A DNA stretch of 64,000 nucleotides from Sphingomonas sanxanigenens DSM 19645 = NX02 (GTDB taxonomy: Bacteria; Pseudomonadota; Alphaproteobacteria; Sphingomonadales; Sphingomonadaceae), in NCBI RefSeq assembly GCF_000512205.2, contig NZ_CP011450.1:186001-250000 (forward strand), written 5' to 3'. The number at the start of each line of letters is the position of its first letter. Position 1 is the stretch's first letter. The notes beneath the pieces were generated by a model that did not search any database, was not told where the DNA came from, and saw only the letters and a list, made by a program, of their open reading frames with translations. A program made the position numbers and the translations under genes. Shown one piece after another: positions 47,049 to 55,660 of the stretch.

Positions 47049-47753
47049 ATGCACGAGGTCGAGTGGCTGGAATTCGACGACTGGGCCGCAATGGTGTGGC
47101 AGGTCGTCAACGATGTTGAGATCGCGGTAGAATGCGCGGTCGACGCGCGCGGGTGCGCGTTGCTTGCAGTGCCGGGCGGCAAGACGCCAGTGCCGATATT
47201 CCGCGCGTTGGCCGCTCGCTCACTGAACTGGCCGAAGGTCATGCTGCTGCCGACTGATGAAAGGTTGGTCGCGGAGGATGATCCGCTCAGCAATGCCGGC
47301 TTGATTCGCGCTCATTTCGGCACCACGGGCGCTACCATAATGCCGCTGTGCGAGCGCGTGGATATCGACCCAGGGGCGGCGGGCCGCGCCGCGGATCGGC
47401 GCCTGCGGGTGCTGCAATGGCCATTCGACCTTGTCTGGCTCGGGATGGGTGAGGATGGCCATACCGCCTCGATCCTGCCGGGGCCGGATTTTGAGGCGGC
47501 GTTGAGCGCTCCGTTATCACGCCGCGCCTGCGGCGTCGTTCCCGACCCACCACCAAAGGAGGCACCGGTCGCGCGCGTTACCCTCACTCGAGCGGCGCTT
47601 GTGGCGACACGGACGCTGATGTTGACGATCAGCGGTGACAAGAAGCGCGCGGTTGCGAGGCAGGCAATCGAAGACGGCCCGCGGTCAGCAACCGCGATTG
47701 GGCGCGTGCTGGCCGAGTGCAGCGCACCAATTAAAGTCGTTTGGTGCAAGTGA
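47049..47753 (+). CDS. pgl: 6-phosphogluconolactonase
   Basis: Hydrolyses 6-phosphogluconolactone, joining zwf and gnd. A 234-residue protein of the DevB/Pgl type: LLAVPGGKTPVPIFRAL, LLPTDERLVAEDDPLSN, VWLGMGEDGHTASILPG and ARVTLTRAAL. ATG 47049 is preferred over a TTG six bases earlier. It is separated from zwf by the PMM and GH130 genes but completes the oxidative branch. Confidence 0.92.
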   Translation: MHEVEWLEFDDWAAMVWQVVNDVEIAVECAVDARGCALLAVPGGKTPVPIFRALAARSLNWPKVMLLPTDERLVAEDDPLSNAGLIRAHFGTTGATIMPLCERVDIDPGAAGRAADRRLRVLQWPFDLVWLGMGEDGHTASILPGPDFEAALSAPLSRRACGVVPDPPPKEAPVARVTLTRAALVATRTLMLTISGDKKRAVARQAIEDGPRSATAIGRVLAECSAPIKVVWCK

Positions 47754-47887
47754 AGCGCGTACCGTCCGGGGATTTCCTGCGTTGGCGATGATGTTCGCTG
47801 TGATCGGCCTCGTAGTGGGCGTTAGGATATCTTGTGCGACCGAGCCCAATGACCGGCAAGTCGGCTGAAAACAAAGGAACGAAAGTG

Positions 47888-48349
47888 ATGATGAAACCTA
47901 CTCACCATAATCGGCGGTCATTCATTTCTGGTAGTGTTGCGCTTGCGGCGGCGGGGACGGTCATTTCCGCCGCCGAGGCGCAGCAAAGCAGGGGGATGGC
48001 GAGTATGAAACGGGGAATGACGTTATCGGACTGTGTACAGGATTGTCTCGAATCACATAAGATGTGCCTGGAAACTGCCCGTTACTGCATGGACAAAGGC
48101 GGAAAACACGTTAGCACCAAGCATCTTTCACTCCTGCTTGACTGCGCGGAGATATGCCAGACGACAGCTAACTCTTTATTGCGGCGCTCTTCGCAGCATG
48201 CAGTGATTTGCGAGGCCTGCGCTCGGGTTTGCGAAGCCTGCGCGCGCGACTGCGACAGCTTTGCCGCAGACGCTCAGATGCGACAGTGTGCTTTAACCTG
48301 TCGGACATGTGCCCAAAGCTGTCGCGATATGGTCGGGATGGCCATCTGA
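47888..48349 (+). CDS. Tat-exported Cys-rich four-helix protein, Csp1-like copper store
   Basis: A 153-residue protein (ATG 47888; GTG 47885 and ATG 47891 also possible). A twin-arginine signal (NRRSFISGSVALAAAGT) is followed by helices carrying 15 Cys in CxxxC-like spacing: DCVQDCLESHKMCLETARYC, LLDCAEICQTTAN, VICEACARVCEACARDC and RQCALTCRTCAQSC. Known: Csp1 proteins of methanotrophs are Tat-exported four-helix bundles whose inward-facing Cys store many Cu(I) ions. The pattern here matches that design (DUF326 type). Confidence 0.88.
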   Translation: MMKPTHHNRRSFISGSVALAAAGTVISAAEAQQSRGMASMKRGMTLSDCVQDCLESHKMCLETARYCMDKGGKHVSTKHLSLLLDCAEICQTTANSLLRRSSQHAVICEACARVCEACARDCDSFAADAQMRQCALTCRTCAQSCRDMVGMAI

Positions 48350-48518
48350 CGCGGACTTTTTTTGGTAGCGGCGGGCCCGAAGAATGCGCCGCATCTCTGT
48401 GCGGCGTGGCAGATCTTCCCGGCTGAGAGCTCTCGAGCGGAACGGACGATGACGGCTGCATCATCTCGCGCGGGGTCATTGGTTCGGAGCGCCCCTCCCA
48501 TTTCCCTCACCTCAGCTT

Positions 48519-48532
48519 TTGACCCGAATCAA
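48519..48532 (+). promoter_or_regulatory. FNR-like box of a composite promoter
   Basis: TTGAC-CCGA-ATCAA, centred 17.5 bases before the -35 box at 48543. The same spacing recurs at 54757/54781 and 60261/60285. Confidence 0.68.
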
Positions 48533-48542
48533 AACACCGGCC

Positions 48543-48573
48543 TTGGCTCGGGACTATAGTCGAAGCGCGACAG
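48543..48573 (+). promoter_or_regulatory. MerR-type promoter upstream of the 124-residue gene
   Basis: TTGGCT (48543-48548), a 19-bp spacer with GGACTATAGTCGAAGCG, then CGACAG (48568-48573). It is followed by CGGAGG and ATG-ATG opening an 11-codon reading frame (ending TAG near 48624) before the real gene at 48637. That leader looks like a copy of the MerR gene leader at 54812-54830. Confidence 0.65.
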
Positions 48574-48636
48574 GGGCCTCGGAGGTAGATGATGCTGGTT
48601 TCCGATCAGCCGATATGCCGTTAGACACAGGAGACG

Positions 48637-49011
48637 ATGATGTTTACCGAGCTTCTGCAGCTCGCCGCCGACAAGAAGCTGATCGTGGGCATGTGCGTCT
48701 ATCCTCCAGGAGCTTCCGGGTATCACGTGCAAATCTGGACCGGCCCTAGCATGGGTGAGCGTACAGAATGGTGGGAGCGATTTCCGTGCGATATTCCGCA
48801 CCGGGAGGCGCTTGATCGAGTCGCCGGAATCGCCGGGCACGCTCTGGCACAAACGTGGCGCCGGGAGGCAGCCTCGAGTGCATTTTTCCAGCCCGCGCCT
48901 CGCCATGACCTGATCGAGCCGAACGTGAACCACGCGGCAGACGAACCCGACAGGCGACGCCTCCGCATCCTCCACGGGGAGAGTGTCGGGAACCCTGCGA
49001 CTCCCCAATGA
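48637..49011 (+). CDS. Small protein of unknown function under a composite promoter
   Basis: A 124-residue protein that I do not recognise. ATG 48637 follows CAGGAGA. The N-terminal 80 residues look folded (MMFTELLQLAADKKLIVGMC, TEWWERFPCDIPHREALDRV); the rest is polar and probably disordered. It has no signal peptide and no obvious metal motif. Its interest lies in its promoter, which combines an FNR-like box and a MerR-type site. Confidence 0.6.
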   Translation: MMFTELLQLAADKKLIVGMCVYPPGASGYHVQIWTGPSMGERTEWWERFPCDIPHREALDRVAGIAGHALAQTWRREAASSAFFQPAPRHDLIEPNVNHAADEPDRRRLRILHGESVGNPATPQ

Positions 49012-49079
49012 TGCACGAATGGATCGCGCGGTCATAGGTTCGCCACCACAGGGCGTCGCGTGACGAAGGAACCCGCTTC

Positions 49080-49922
49080 ATGGCCGCCATCCGCCTCACC
49101 ACCAAGCGAATCGAGAAACCCTGGGGGCGGACCAAGCTGTGGGCGGGCTTCGGCAGCGTGGCGCCAGGCGGTGAGCCCGTCGGGGAGATCTGGTTCGAGG
49201 CACCCGGCGATCCCGAGCTGCTCATAAAATATCTCTTCACCAGCGAGAAGCTGTCCATCCAGGTTCACCCCGACGATACGGTGGCGCAGGCGCACGGCTA
49301 TCCGCGCGGCAAGGACGAGGCGTGGGTGGTGCTCGCCGCGGAGCCGCGTGCAACAATCGCGATTGGCACAATGGCCCCAATGACCCAGGACGAACTTCGC
49401 CGCGCCGCGCTTGATGGTACGATCGAGAAGCTCGTCGACTGGAAGGCGGTCAAGACGGGCGACGTCTATTATTCGCCCGCGCGCACCGTCCATGCGATCG
49501 GGCCGGGGCTGACGCTGGTCGAGGTTCAGCAGAATGTCGATCTGACGTACCGCCTCTACGATTATGGCCGGCCGCGAGAGCTGCATCTCGACGAGGGCAT
49601 CGCAGCGAGCAATCCCGTCCCCTACGTCGCACCGTATGTAGCCAAGGAGCTCACGCCAGGTCGTACCATCCTCGCCGACCACGCCGCCTTCGTGCTTGAG
49701 CGTTGGACGCGCTCGGGCGAGGCAACGCTCGCCAGTGACGGTCGGCCGATCTGGCTAGTGCCGCTCGAGGGCGGCGGCGCGTTCGACGACGAGGGCTTCG
49801 AGGCGTGCGGGGTGTGGCTCGCCGAGGGTGAAACCGCGCTCCGCGTGGATCCAGGCACCGAACTGCTCGTCGTCTATCCCGGCGCGGGCGTGATCGATCG
49901 ACTGTGGGAGCCGGACGTGTGA
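49080..49922 (+). CDS. manA: Class I mannose-6-phosphate isomerase
   Basis: A 280-residue cupin-type metalloenzyme interconverting fructose 6-phosphate and mannose 6-phosphate. Zinc-site motifs are LSIQVHPDDTVAQAHG and GKDEAWVVL; YSPARTVHAIGPGLTLVEVQ is also conserved. It is the short bacterial form. It supplies mannose 6-phosphate to the mutase at 44755 and links the GH130 branch to the pentose-phosphate pool. Confidence 0.92.
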   Translation: MAAIRLTTKRIEKPWGRTKLWAGFGSVAPGGEPVGEIWFEAPGDPELLIKYLFTSEKLSIQVHPDDTVAQAHGYPRGKDEAWVVLAAEPRATIAIGTMAPMTQDELRRAALDGTIEKLVDWKAVKTGDVYYSPARTVHAIGPGLTLVEVQQNVDLTYRLYDYGRPRELHLDEGIAASNPVPYVAPYVAKELTPGRTILADHAAFVLERWTRSGEATLASDGRPIWLVPLEGGGAFDDEGFEACGVWLAEGETALRVDPGTELLVVYPGAGVIDRLWEPDV

Positions 49923-50056
49923 CATCCACCCTCATCGCGGTTCAACCGCGGATGACGGAGCCACTCTGGCGCCCGAGCAACAACGAGCGGCACGGCAATA
50001 TGACGAACTTCGGCTATAGTTTCAGGGCCATGGCGTCTGACCGGACTGATGGCGTA

Positions 50057-51628
50057 CTACCGGAATGCCTTGATCACCGCGTTGAGGTTTACCATCGCCG
50101 ACTTATCGTGATGTATTATTGGTGGAATCTCCGCATCGATCCCAAGGAGCTCATAAACCGCCATTTGCGCGACCCTCACAGAGTATTCGACGGTGAAGAC
50201 GACATCTTCGGGTATTTCGACGAATTGACTGACGAAGGCGAGGTTCTTCGAGTTCTTTGGGACCGGCGGCGGTCGGTCCTCGCTCGCGCGCGGCATGAAC
50301 ATGCTGGTAATATAGGGCATTCGGCAAGGGATGCAGTTCGCCGTTTCGAACACCGTCAAATCGAGGTTGAGGTGACCAGAAAGCTCGATCAATATCTCCT
50401 GACCGATGCAATCCGACATCGGCTTCGCTACAAAGTCGCCCACCCGGTCGGGGTGCAACGCATAGCCCCAGAAAACGCGGGTCCCGGCGGGCTGGTCGGG
50501 GAAATGCGGTTGATGTGCCAGCACTACCGACATGAACCAATTGGAGTCCTTGAACGTGACGAGGCCGCCTGTGCCTGCCTCGTTGCCCGTAAACGCCTGC
50601 ATATGATCGAAGAAGGCGGTATTCTGCTGGGTGACAGTGAACGACAGCCAATAGGACTCAGGGATCGAGGAATTAAACACAGCAGGATTGCCAAACTCGG
50701 GCCGCCCCTTGGCTAACTTCTCCCACAGAGCCCACCCGGCGCTGTCATCCTTCGTCAGACGTTCGGGTGCTCGTGTCATCGATCCAAGGCTAGACGCGTC
50801 CGTCATCGAGCCGTTCTGAAAAAAGACAAGGTCGTCATCGCCGACGTTGACGGATCCGTTTTCACCAGCGTCGCTTGTCTCGATGCTCGTGACTGCTATC
50901 TTTCCGTTCATTGTCGACAGACCGAAGTCTGTTACCCGGCAGTCGTTGACGAAATGAACACCCCTCTCCCTCAGCCAGCTCGCCAGCGGCCGAACCAATG
51001 AGTCGTACTGGTTGTAGATCGTGCGCTTCACGCCCGCGAGCGTTTCGATGCGTGAGAATTCTTTCATGAAGCGATGCAAGTAGCGTTTGAATTCGACCGC
51101 GCTATGCCAAGGCTGAAAAGCAAATGTCGTCGCCCACATATACCAGAACTTGGTCTCGAAGAACGTTGGCGATAGCCATTCGCTAATTCGACTTGAGCCC
51201 AGTGTTTCCTCGCTTGCCCCGGCGAGCTTCAGCAACTCGACGCGATCCTTCATCGAAAAACCCATAGAGGTGACGTCGAGGATGGCGCAGTTGCGGTCCA
51301 CGAGGCGCGCTCTGGAATGCGATTTCACACGCTCGTTGAACGCGACCGTCTCCTCAAACACAGTCCTGCCAGGCTGTTCGAGCGAGGGGATCGTCTTGAA
51401 CAAGCCCCAGGTACATTCATAATTGTCCGTTGTCAGCATCCGCCCTCCCCGCATCGAATAGCCCTCCGCCGGGCTGCCGGCGCCATCCAGACTCCCGCCC
51501 AGGACCGGCAGGGTCTCATAGACAGTGATGTTCTTACCTTGCATGCCGCCGTCGCGGATCATGAAGGCTGCTGCCGCGAGCGAGCCGATGCCGCCGCCAA
51601 CTAAGTACGCGCTTCTATCGCTTGCCAT
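50057..51628 (-). CDS. ohyA: Oleate hydratase (FAD-dependent)
   Basis: A 523-residue flavoprotein of the oleate hydratase/myosin-cross-reactive-antigen family, adding water to cis-9 double bonds of free fatty acids. N-terminal FAD site: AYLVGGGIGSLAAAAFMIRD, then LPVLGGSLDGAGSPAEGY and MRGGRMLTTDNYECTWGLF, a family signature. Also typical are FQPWHSAVEFKRYLHRF and RVFWGYALHPDRVGDFV. It may detoxify or modify unsaturated fatty acids. An FNR-like box lies about 71 bases upstream. Confidence 0.94.
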   Translation of the reverse strand: MASDRSAYLVGGGIGSLAAAAFMIRDGGMQGKNITVYETLPVLGGSLDGAGSPAEGYSMRGGRMLTTDNYECTWGLFKTIPSLEQPGRTVFEETVAFNERVKSHSRARLVDRNCAILDVTSMGFSMKDRVELLKLAGASEETLGSSRISEWLSPTFFETKFWYMWATTFAFQPWHSAVEFKRYLHRFMKEFSRIETLAGVKRTIYNQYDSLVRPLASWLRERGVHFVNDCRVTDFGLSTMNGKIAVTSIETSDAGENGSVNVGDDDLVFFQNGSMTDASSLGSMTRAPERLTKDDSAGWALWEKLAKGRPEFGNPAVFNSSIPESYWLSFTVTQQNTAFFDHMQAFTGNEAGTGGLVTFKDSNWFMSVVLAHQPHFPDQPAGTRVFWGYALHPDRVGDFVAKPMSDCIGQEILIELSGHLNLDLTVFETANCIPCRMPYITSMFMPRASEDRPPPVPKNSKNLAFVSQFVEIPEDVVFTVEYSVRVAQMAVYELLGIDAEIPPIIHHDKSAMVNLNAVIKAFR

Positions 51629-51977
51629 TTTGTTCTCCGGGAGAAATTGCGAGTATTCCTTGCGAAGGTAGAGGAATCCCGTCCCTTAGCCGTTGACTCA
51701 GGTCAAAGGCTGACGTGCCGGAGCTCGGGTCAAGGTGGGGATGAAGCGCCCGCGAGCGGTTGGCGCGCTGCCAAACGCTAGCGCCTACCACGCGCTCGAC
51801 ATTGTTCTTGAGTATGGCAGGCGGTGTGTCGAACCATATCAGGCAAATCAGGAAGAACCCTGCGGCCCCCACGATCACCGCAACCTCACGAGCGACATCT
51901 CGGGTAGTCCGCTGCTCGAGCAGTCTCGCCTTGAGCCTTGAGCAGCCGACGCTACGCAGCACACTTCGACGGGCGGT
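51629..51977. other. Gap between oleate hydratase and phosphoketolase
   Basis: These 349 bases carry an FNR-like box (51693-51706). A minus-strand frame (51615-51962) contains one hydrophobic stretch (VIVGAAGFFLICLIWF) but runs through the regulatory box and lacks a ribosome site, so I do not call a gene. A small membrane peptide cannot be excluded. Confidence 0.45.
51693..51706 (-). promoter_or_regulatory. FNR-like box upstream of oleate hydratase
   Basis: TTGAC-TCAG-GTCAA, centred about 71 bases before the minus-strand start 51628. The half-sites resemble those of the composite promoters more than the TTGAT-CTGC-GTCAA set. Confidence 0.55.
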
Positions 51978-54398
51978 TCAATCGCCTGCGTCGGACGGAG
52001 CCCGGTAAGGCCAACTCCACTCGCGAATCCCAGGCATGTCCTCGCCATGGGTCGTTATATATTGTTTGTGCTCTATCAGCCGGTCGCGAAACGCTTGCTT
52101 GGCGTGCGCGGTGGTGCCGGCAAGGCCCGGGACACGGTCGATCACATCCATTGCCAAATGGAACCGATCAAGACCGTTGCGCACGACCATGTCGAACGGT
52201 GTTGTGGTCGTCCCCTCCTCCTTGAAGCCGCGGACATGAAGATTGGCGTGGTTGGCTCGCCGGTAGGTCAGCCGGTGAATGAGGTACGGATAGCCATGGA
52301 AAGCAAAGACGATCGGCTTGTTTCGAGTGAACAGGCTGTCGAAGTCATTGTCACTGAGGCCGTGTGGGTGTTCGCTTCTTGGCTGAAGCGTCATGAGGTC
52401 GACGACGTTCACCACCCGGATCTTCAATTCGGGAATGTGCTGACGAAGGAGGTCGACGGCCGCAAGCGTCTCGAGCGTCGGCACGTCGCCGGCGCAAGCC
52501 ATGACGACATCCAGCTCGCGGCCGTCGCGATCAGTTCCCGCCCAGTCCCAGATGCCAACCCCCGCAGCGCAATGCGTCTCCGCCTCGTCGGCGGTCAGCC
52601 ATTGAGGTGCTGGCTGCTTGCCGGCGACGATCACGTTGATCCGGTCGTGGGTGCCCAGGCAGTGGTCAGCCACGCGCAGCAGGCAGTTGGCATCCGGTGG
52701 CAGATATACCCTGACCACATCGGCCTTTTTATTGACAACCAAATCGATGAAACCCGGATCCTGATGGCTGAAGCCGTTGTGGTCCTGCCGCCAGACATGA
52801 CTGGTCAGCAGATAGTTGAATGAGGCGATCGGCCGGCGCCAGTCCAGTCCGCGCGAGACCTTCAGCCATTTGGCATGCTGGTTGAACATCGAGTCTACAA
52901 TGTGGACGAACGCCTCGTAGCAGTTGAACAGCCCGTGCCGGCCGGTCAGCAGATAGCCTTCGAGCCAGCCCTGGCAGAGATGCTCGGACAGCACTTCCAT
53001 GACCCGCCCGCCGCGGGCAAGGTGCTCGTCATAGGGCTCGGTCCGCTGCATCCAGGCGCGGTCGGTCACCTCGAACACCGCGTCCAGGCGGTTCGACGCG
53101 GTCTCGTCGGGTCCCATGATACGGAAGTTGCGGGCGTCCGCATTGAGTCGAAGCACGTCGGCGAGATACTTGCCCAATTGGCGCGTCGCCTCGCCGATCG
53201 CGCCGCCGGGGCTCGGCACCGCCACCGCATGGTCGCGCCAATCGGGCCGCCTGAGAGCGCGACGCAGCCGGCCGCCATTGGCATAGGGGGTCGAACCCAT
53301 CCGCTTGTCGCCGGCTGGAGCCAGCGCGCGCAGCTCGGGCAGAAGCCGGCCGGCCGCATCAAACAGCTCCTCTGGGCGATAGCTGCGCATCCATTCCTCG
53401 AGCAGCCGGCGGTGGGCGGCATTCTCCCGCGCCTCGGCGATCGGCACTTGATGCGCCCGCCAGAAGCCTTCGACCCTCTTGCCGTCGACGTCCTTGGGAC
53501 CAGTCCAGCCCTTCGGACTGCGCAACACGATCATGGGCCAACGGATCGTGCCAGGAGCCTCCCCGGCGCGGGCGGCGTGCTGAATTTCCGCGATCCGGTC
53601 GAAGACGCGGTCCAACGTCGCCGCCATCTGCCGGTGCATGTCCATCGGATCGCTGCCCTCAACGAAGAAGGGCTCGTGACCATAGCCCTCGAGGAGCTGG
53701 CGCAGTACCGTGTCGTCCGACCGCCCCAGAATGGTGGGACCTGCGATTTTGTAGCCGTTAAGGTGCAGAATCGGCAGCACCGCGCCGTCATGGACCGGAT
53801 CGAGGAACTTGTTGCTGTGCCAGGAAGCGGCAAGCGGGCCGGTCTCGGCCTCGCCATCACCGATCACGCAGGCGACCACCAACTCGGGATTGTCGAATGC
53901 CGCGCCATAGGCGTGGACGAGCGCATAGCCGAGCTCCCCACCCTCGTGAATGGAGCCCGGGGTTTCCGGCGCGGCGTGGCTGGGGATGCCGCCGGGGAAG
54001 GAGAATTGACGGAAGAGCCGTCGCATGCCCTCCTCGTCGTCGCTGATCGCCGGATAGATCTCGCTGTAGGTACCTTCGAGCCAGGTGTTGGCGACCATTC
54101 CGGGCCCGCCATGACCCGGCCCACAAACATAGAGGAGATCGGTATCGCGCGCCAGAATGATGCGATTGAGATGGGCGTAGATGAAGTTCAGCCCCGGCGT
54201 CGTCCCCCAATGGCCGAGCAACCGCGGCTTGACGTGTTCGTGCGTCAACGGCTCTCGAAGGAGCGGGTTATCGAGCAAGTAAATCTGCCCGACAGAGACA
54301 TAATTCGCCGCGCGCCAATAACGGTCGATCAGCATCGCCTGCGTGTCCGAGAGACCGCTTATCGCCGGACTATTGTCTGCATGATCGGTCAAGCTCAA
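51978..54398 (-). CDS. xfp: Xylulose-5-phosphate/fructose-6-phosphate phosphoketolase
   Basis: An 806-residue thiamine-diphosphate enzyme splitting xylulose 5-phosphate or fructose 6-phosphate with phosphate into acetyl-phosphate plus glyceraldehyde 3-phosphate or erythrose 4-phosphate. It is full length, with [76 protein letters not shown] and the cofactor motif [13 protein letters not shown]. Acetyl-phosphate would be used by the enzymes at 27904 and 29118; the substrates come from the operon at 36572. An FNR box lies about 72 bases upstream. Confidence 0.97.
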   Translation of the reverse strand: MSLTDHADNSPAISGLSDTQAMLIDRYWRAANYVSVGQIYLLDNPLLREPLTHEHVKPRLLGHWGTTPGLNFIYAHLNRIILARDTDLLYVCGPGHGGPGMVANTWLEGTYSEIYPAISDDEEGMRRLFRQFSFPGGIPSHAAPETPGSIHEGGELGYALVHAYGAAFDNPELVVACVIGDGEAETGPLAASWHSNKFLDPVHDGAVLPILHLNGYKIAGPTILGRSDDTVLRQLLEGYGHEPFFVEGSDPMDMHRQMAATLDRVFDRIAEIQHAARAGEAPGTIRWPMIVLRSPKGWTGPKDVDGKRVEGFWRAHQVPIAEARENAAHRRLLEEWMRSYRPEELFDAAGRLLPELRALAPAGDKRMGSTPYANGGRLRRALRRPDWRDHAVAVPSPGGAIGEATRQLGKYLADVLRLNADARNFRIMGPDETASNRLDAVFEVTDRAWMQRTEPYDEHLARGGRVMEVLSEHLCQGWLEGYLLTGRHGLFNCYEAFVHIVDSMFNQHAKWLKVSRGLDWRRPIASFNYLLTSHVWRQDHNGFSHQDPGFIDLVVNKKADVVRVYLPPDANCLLRVADHCLGTHDRINVIVAGKQPAPQWLTADEAETHCAAGVGIWDWAGTDRDGRELDVVMACAGDVPTLETLAAVDLLRQHIPELKIRVVNVVDLMTLQPRSEHPHGLSDNDFDSLFTRNKPIVFAFHGYPYLIHRLTYRRANHANLHVRGFKEEGTTTTPFDMVVRNGLDRFHLAMDVIDRVPGLAGTTAHAKQAFRDRLIEHKQYITTHGEDMPGIREWSWPYRAPSDAGD

Positions 54399-54463
54399 TC
54401 TCCTCGACGTGAACAGCTTGTGCCCGACCCACTTGCTTTTCGTCCGACCTGCACTGGCAGGCT

Positions 54464-54477
54464 TTGATCTGCGTCAA
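54464..54477 (-). promoter_or_regulatory. FNR-type box upstream of phosphoketolase
   Basis: TTGAT-CTGC-GTCAA, centred about 72 bases before the minus-strand ATG 54398. It is identical to the boxes at 23665, 30537 and 36453. Confidence 0.8.
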
Positions 54478-54756
54478 AGACGTGACGCGATCGAGCCGAA
54501 TGATCGGGTGAACCAATCGCAGGCAGCAACCACAGCATGGCCGCTGACGACCAGAAAAATCGACCGGGCGGCGCGCGAGGCAGGGCCCGAGCTACCGCCG
54601 TCGTGATCGCCGCTCGCGGCGACGCCTTTAGCACCGTCGGGCTGCCGGGCATCAACGACGAGCTTGACGTGCAGTCGGAACCACCAACCGCCTCGATGGT
54701 CGAGGTACGACGCCCCCTTGGCCCTTTTTTCTATCCCGATCTCGGACCTTGGATTT

Positions 54757-54770
54757 TTGACCTCGGTCAA
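54757..54770 (+). promoter_or_regulatory. FNR-like box of the merR composite promoter
   Basis: TTGAC-CTCG-GTCAA flanked by T and A runs (a longer dyad, TTTTGACC...GGTCAAAA type). It is centred 17.5 bases before the -35 box at 54781, or about 54 bases before the expected transcription start. Confidence 0.72.
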
Positions 54771-54780
54771 AAGAACGGCC

Positions 54781-54811
54781 TTGACCCTGGACTATGATCC
54801 AAGCGCGATAG
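54781..54811 (+). promoter_or_regulatory. MerR-type promoter of the merR-family gene
   Basis: TTGACC (54781-54786), exactly 19 bases (CTGGACTATGATCCAAGCG), then CGATAG (54806-54811). GGCGGAGG and ATG 54830 follow. The dyad TGGACTATGATCCA lies between the boxes, so the downstream regulator probably controls itself. Confidence 0.82.
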
Positions 54812-54829
54812 GGGTGGCGGAGGTAATTC

Positions 54830-55267
54830 ATGGCTGGCTTGACCATTGGCGCTTTCGCGAAGGCAGTTGGCGTCCGGCCCGACACCATTCGCTATTATGA
54901 GCGCAACGGTCTCCTGCCGCACCCCGCACGCTCGTCGGCGGGTTACCGCTTGTACGCGGAGAGCGACCTCGAGCGAGTGCGCTTCATCCGCAAGGCGCAA
55001 CAGCTTGGCTTTACGCTCGCCGAAATCGGTCTGCTTCTCACGTTGCAGGCTTCGGACACCGCTCGCGCCGCGGACGTTCTGGACATTACGGAGAGGAAGA
55101 TCGCGGAGTCCACTTCCCGGATCATCGATCTCAATCGCATCAAGGATGCACTCGAGGGGCTCGCCGCCGAGTGCCCGGTGGATGCTCCGGTTTCTGACTG
55201 TCCGATTCTTGCGCACCTCGCGAACACAAGCGCCCCTGCTTTCGGCGCCAGCGGGGCGACGGCATGA
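54830..55267 (+). CDS. MerR-family metal-responsive regulator
   Basis: A 145-residue regulator distinct from the CueR at 18211. The winged helix reads LTIGAFAKAVGVRPDTIRYY, followed by a dimer helix and a metal loop with two Cys (ECPVDAPVSDCPILAHL, eight residues between). The position that is Cys in +2 metal sensors is not Cys here (QASDTARAADV), pointing to a +1 metal such as Cu(I), Ag(I) or Au(I), or another signal. It has the best copy of the operator found at six sites in the window and is the likely regulator of all of them. Confidence 0.9.
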   Translation: MAGLTIGAFAKAVGVRPDTIRYYERNGLLPHPARSSAGYRLYAESDLERVRFIRKAQQLGFTLAEIGLLLTLQASDTARAADVLDITERKIAESTSRIIDLNRIKDALEGLAAECPVDAPVSDCPILAHLANTSAPAFGASGATA

Positions 55268-55441
55268 GATTTGGCCCCCTACCCCAATGTGACCCGCGCG
55301 GAGGCAGCGGAGCTGGCGATCCGCGCGCTGCGACTAACTGCCGGCGGTCTCTACCCGCAAATCGATCGGACAGAAGAACGGGCCATTTGAGCTCGGGAGA
55401 GGGACTGCGGGGCATACAACCGAACAGAGAAAGGTAACATC

Positions 55442-55660
55442 ATGAAACTTCTTATGGCAGCAACCGCGTCGCTCTCCCTGGTTCCGCTTGCGGGGTGCGC
55501 GACGATGAGGGACGCAACTCCCGAACAGCGGGCTAGTTGCGAGCGCATGGAACAAACCATGGGCACCAACACGACGCACGACCACAACGAGATGAAGGGC
55601 ATGGGCATGAACCCGATGAATCTCAGCCACGCACGGTGCCAGCAGATCCTCGCACAATAG
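55442..55660 (+). CDS. Small Met/His-containing lipoprotein
   Basis: A 72-residue protein with a lipoprotein signal (lipobox LAGC after LSLVPLAG). The mature part has HDHNEMKGMGMNPMNLSH and two Cys (ASCERMEQ, ARCQQIL). His/Met clustering suggests copper or silver binding at a membrane. ATG 55442 follows AAAGGTAAC. It may share the transcript of the MerR gene 174 bases upstream. Confidence 0.75.
   Translation: MKLLMAATASLSLVPLAGCATMRDATPEQRASCERMEQTMGTNTTHDHNEMKGMGMNPMNLSHARCQQILAQ

Larger units (their letters stand above)
54399..54829. other. Divergent regulatory region between phosphoketolase and the MerR gene
   Basis: A 431-base region without a supported gene. It carries the FNR box for phosphoketolase (54464-54477) at one end and the composite FNR/MerR promoter (54757-54811) at the other. 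Short open frames in the middle have no recognisable motif. Confidence 0.6.

Noticed and set aside
51615-51962. A possible 115-residue membrane protein between oleate hydratase and phosphoketolase
   Set aside because: One hydrophobic stretch is present, but the frame overlaps the oleate hydratase start, crosses an FNR-like box and lacks a ribosome site. It is kept only as a remark.
52875-54467. A 530-codon open frame on the plus strand
   Set aside because: It is antisense to phosphoketolase, has no motif and runs across the FNR box upstream of that gene.
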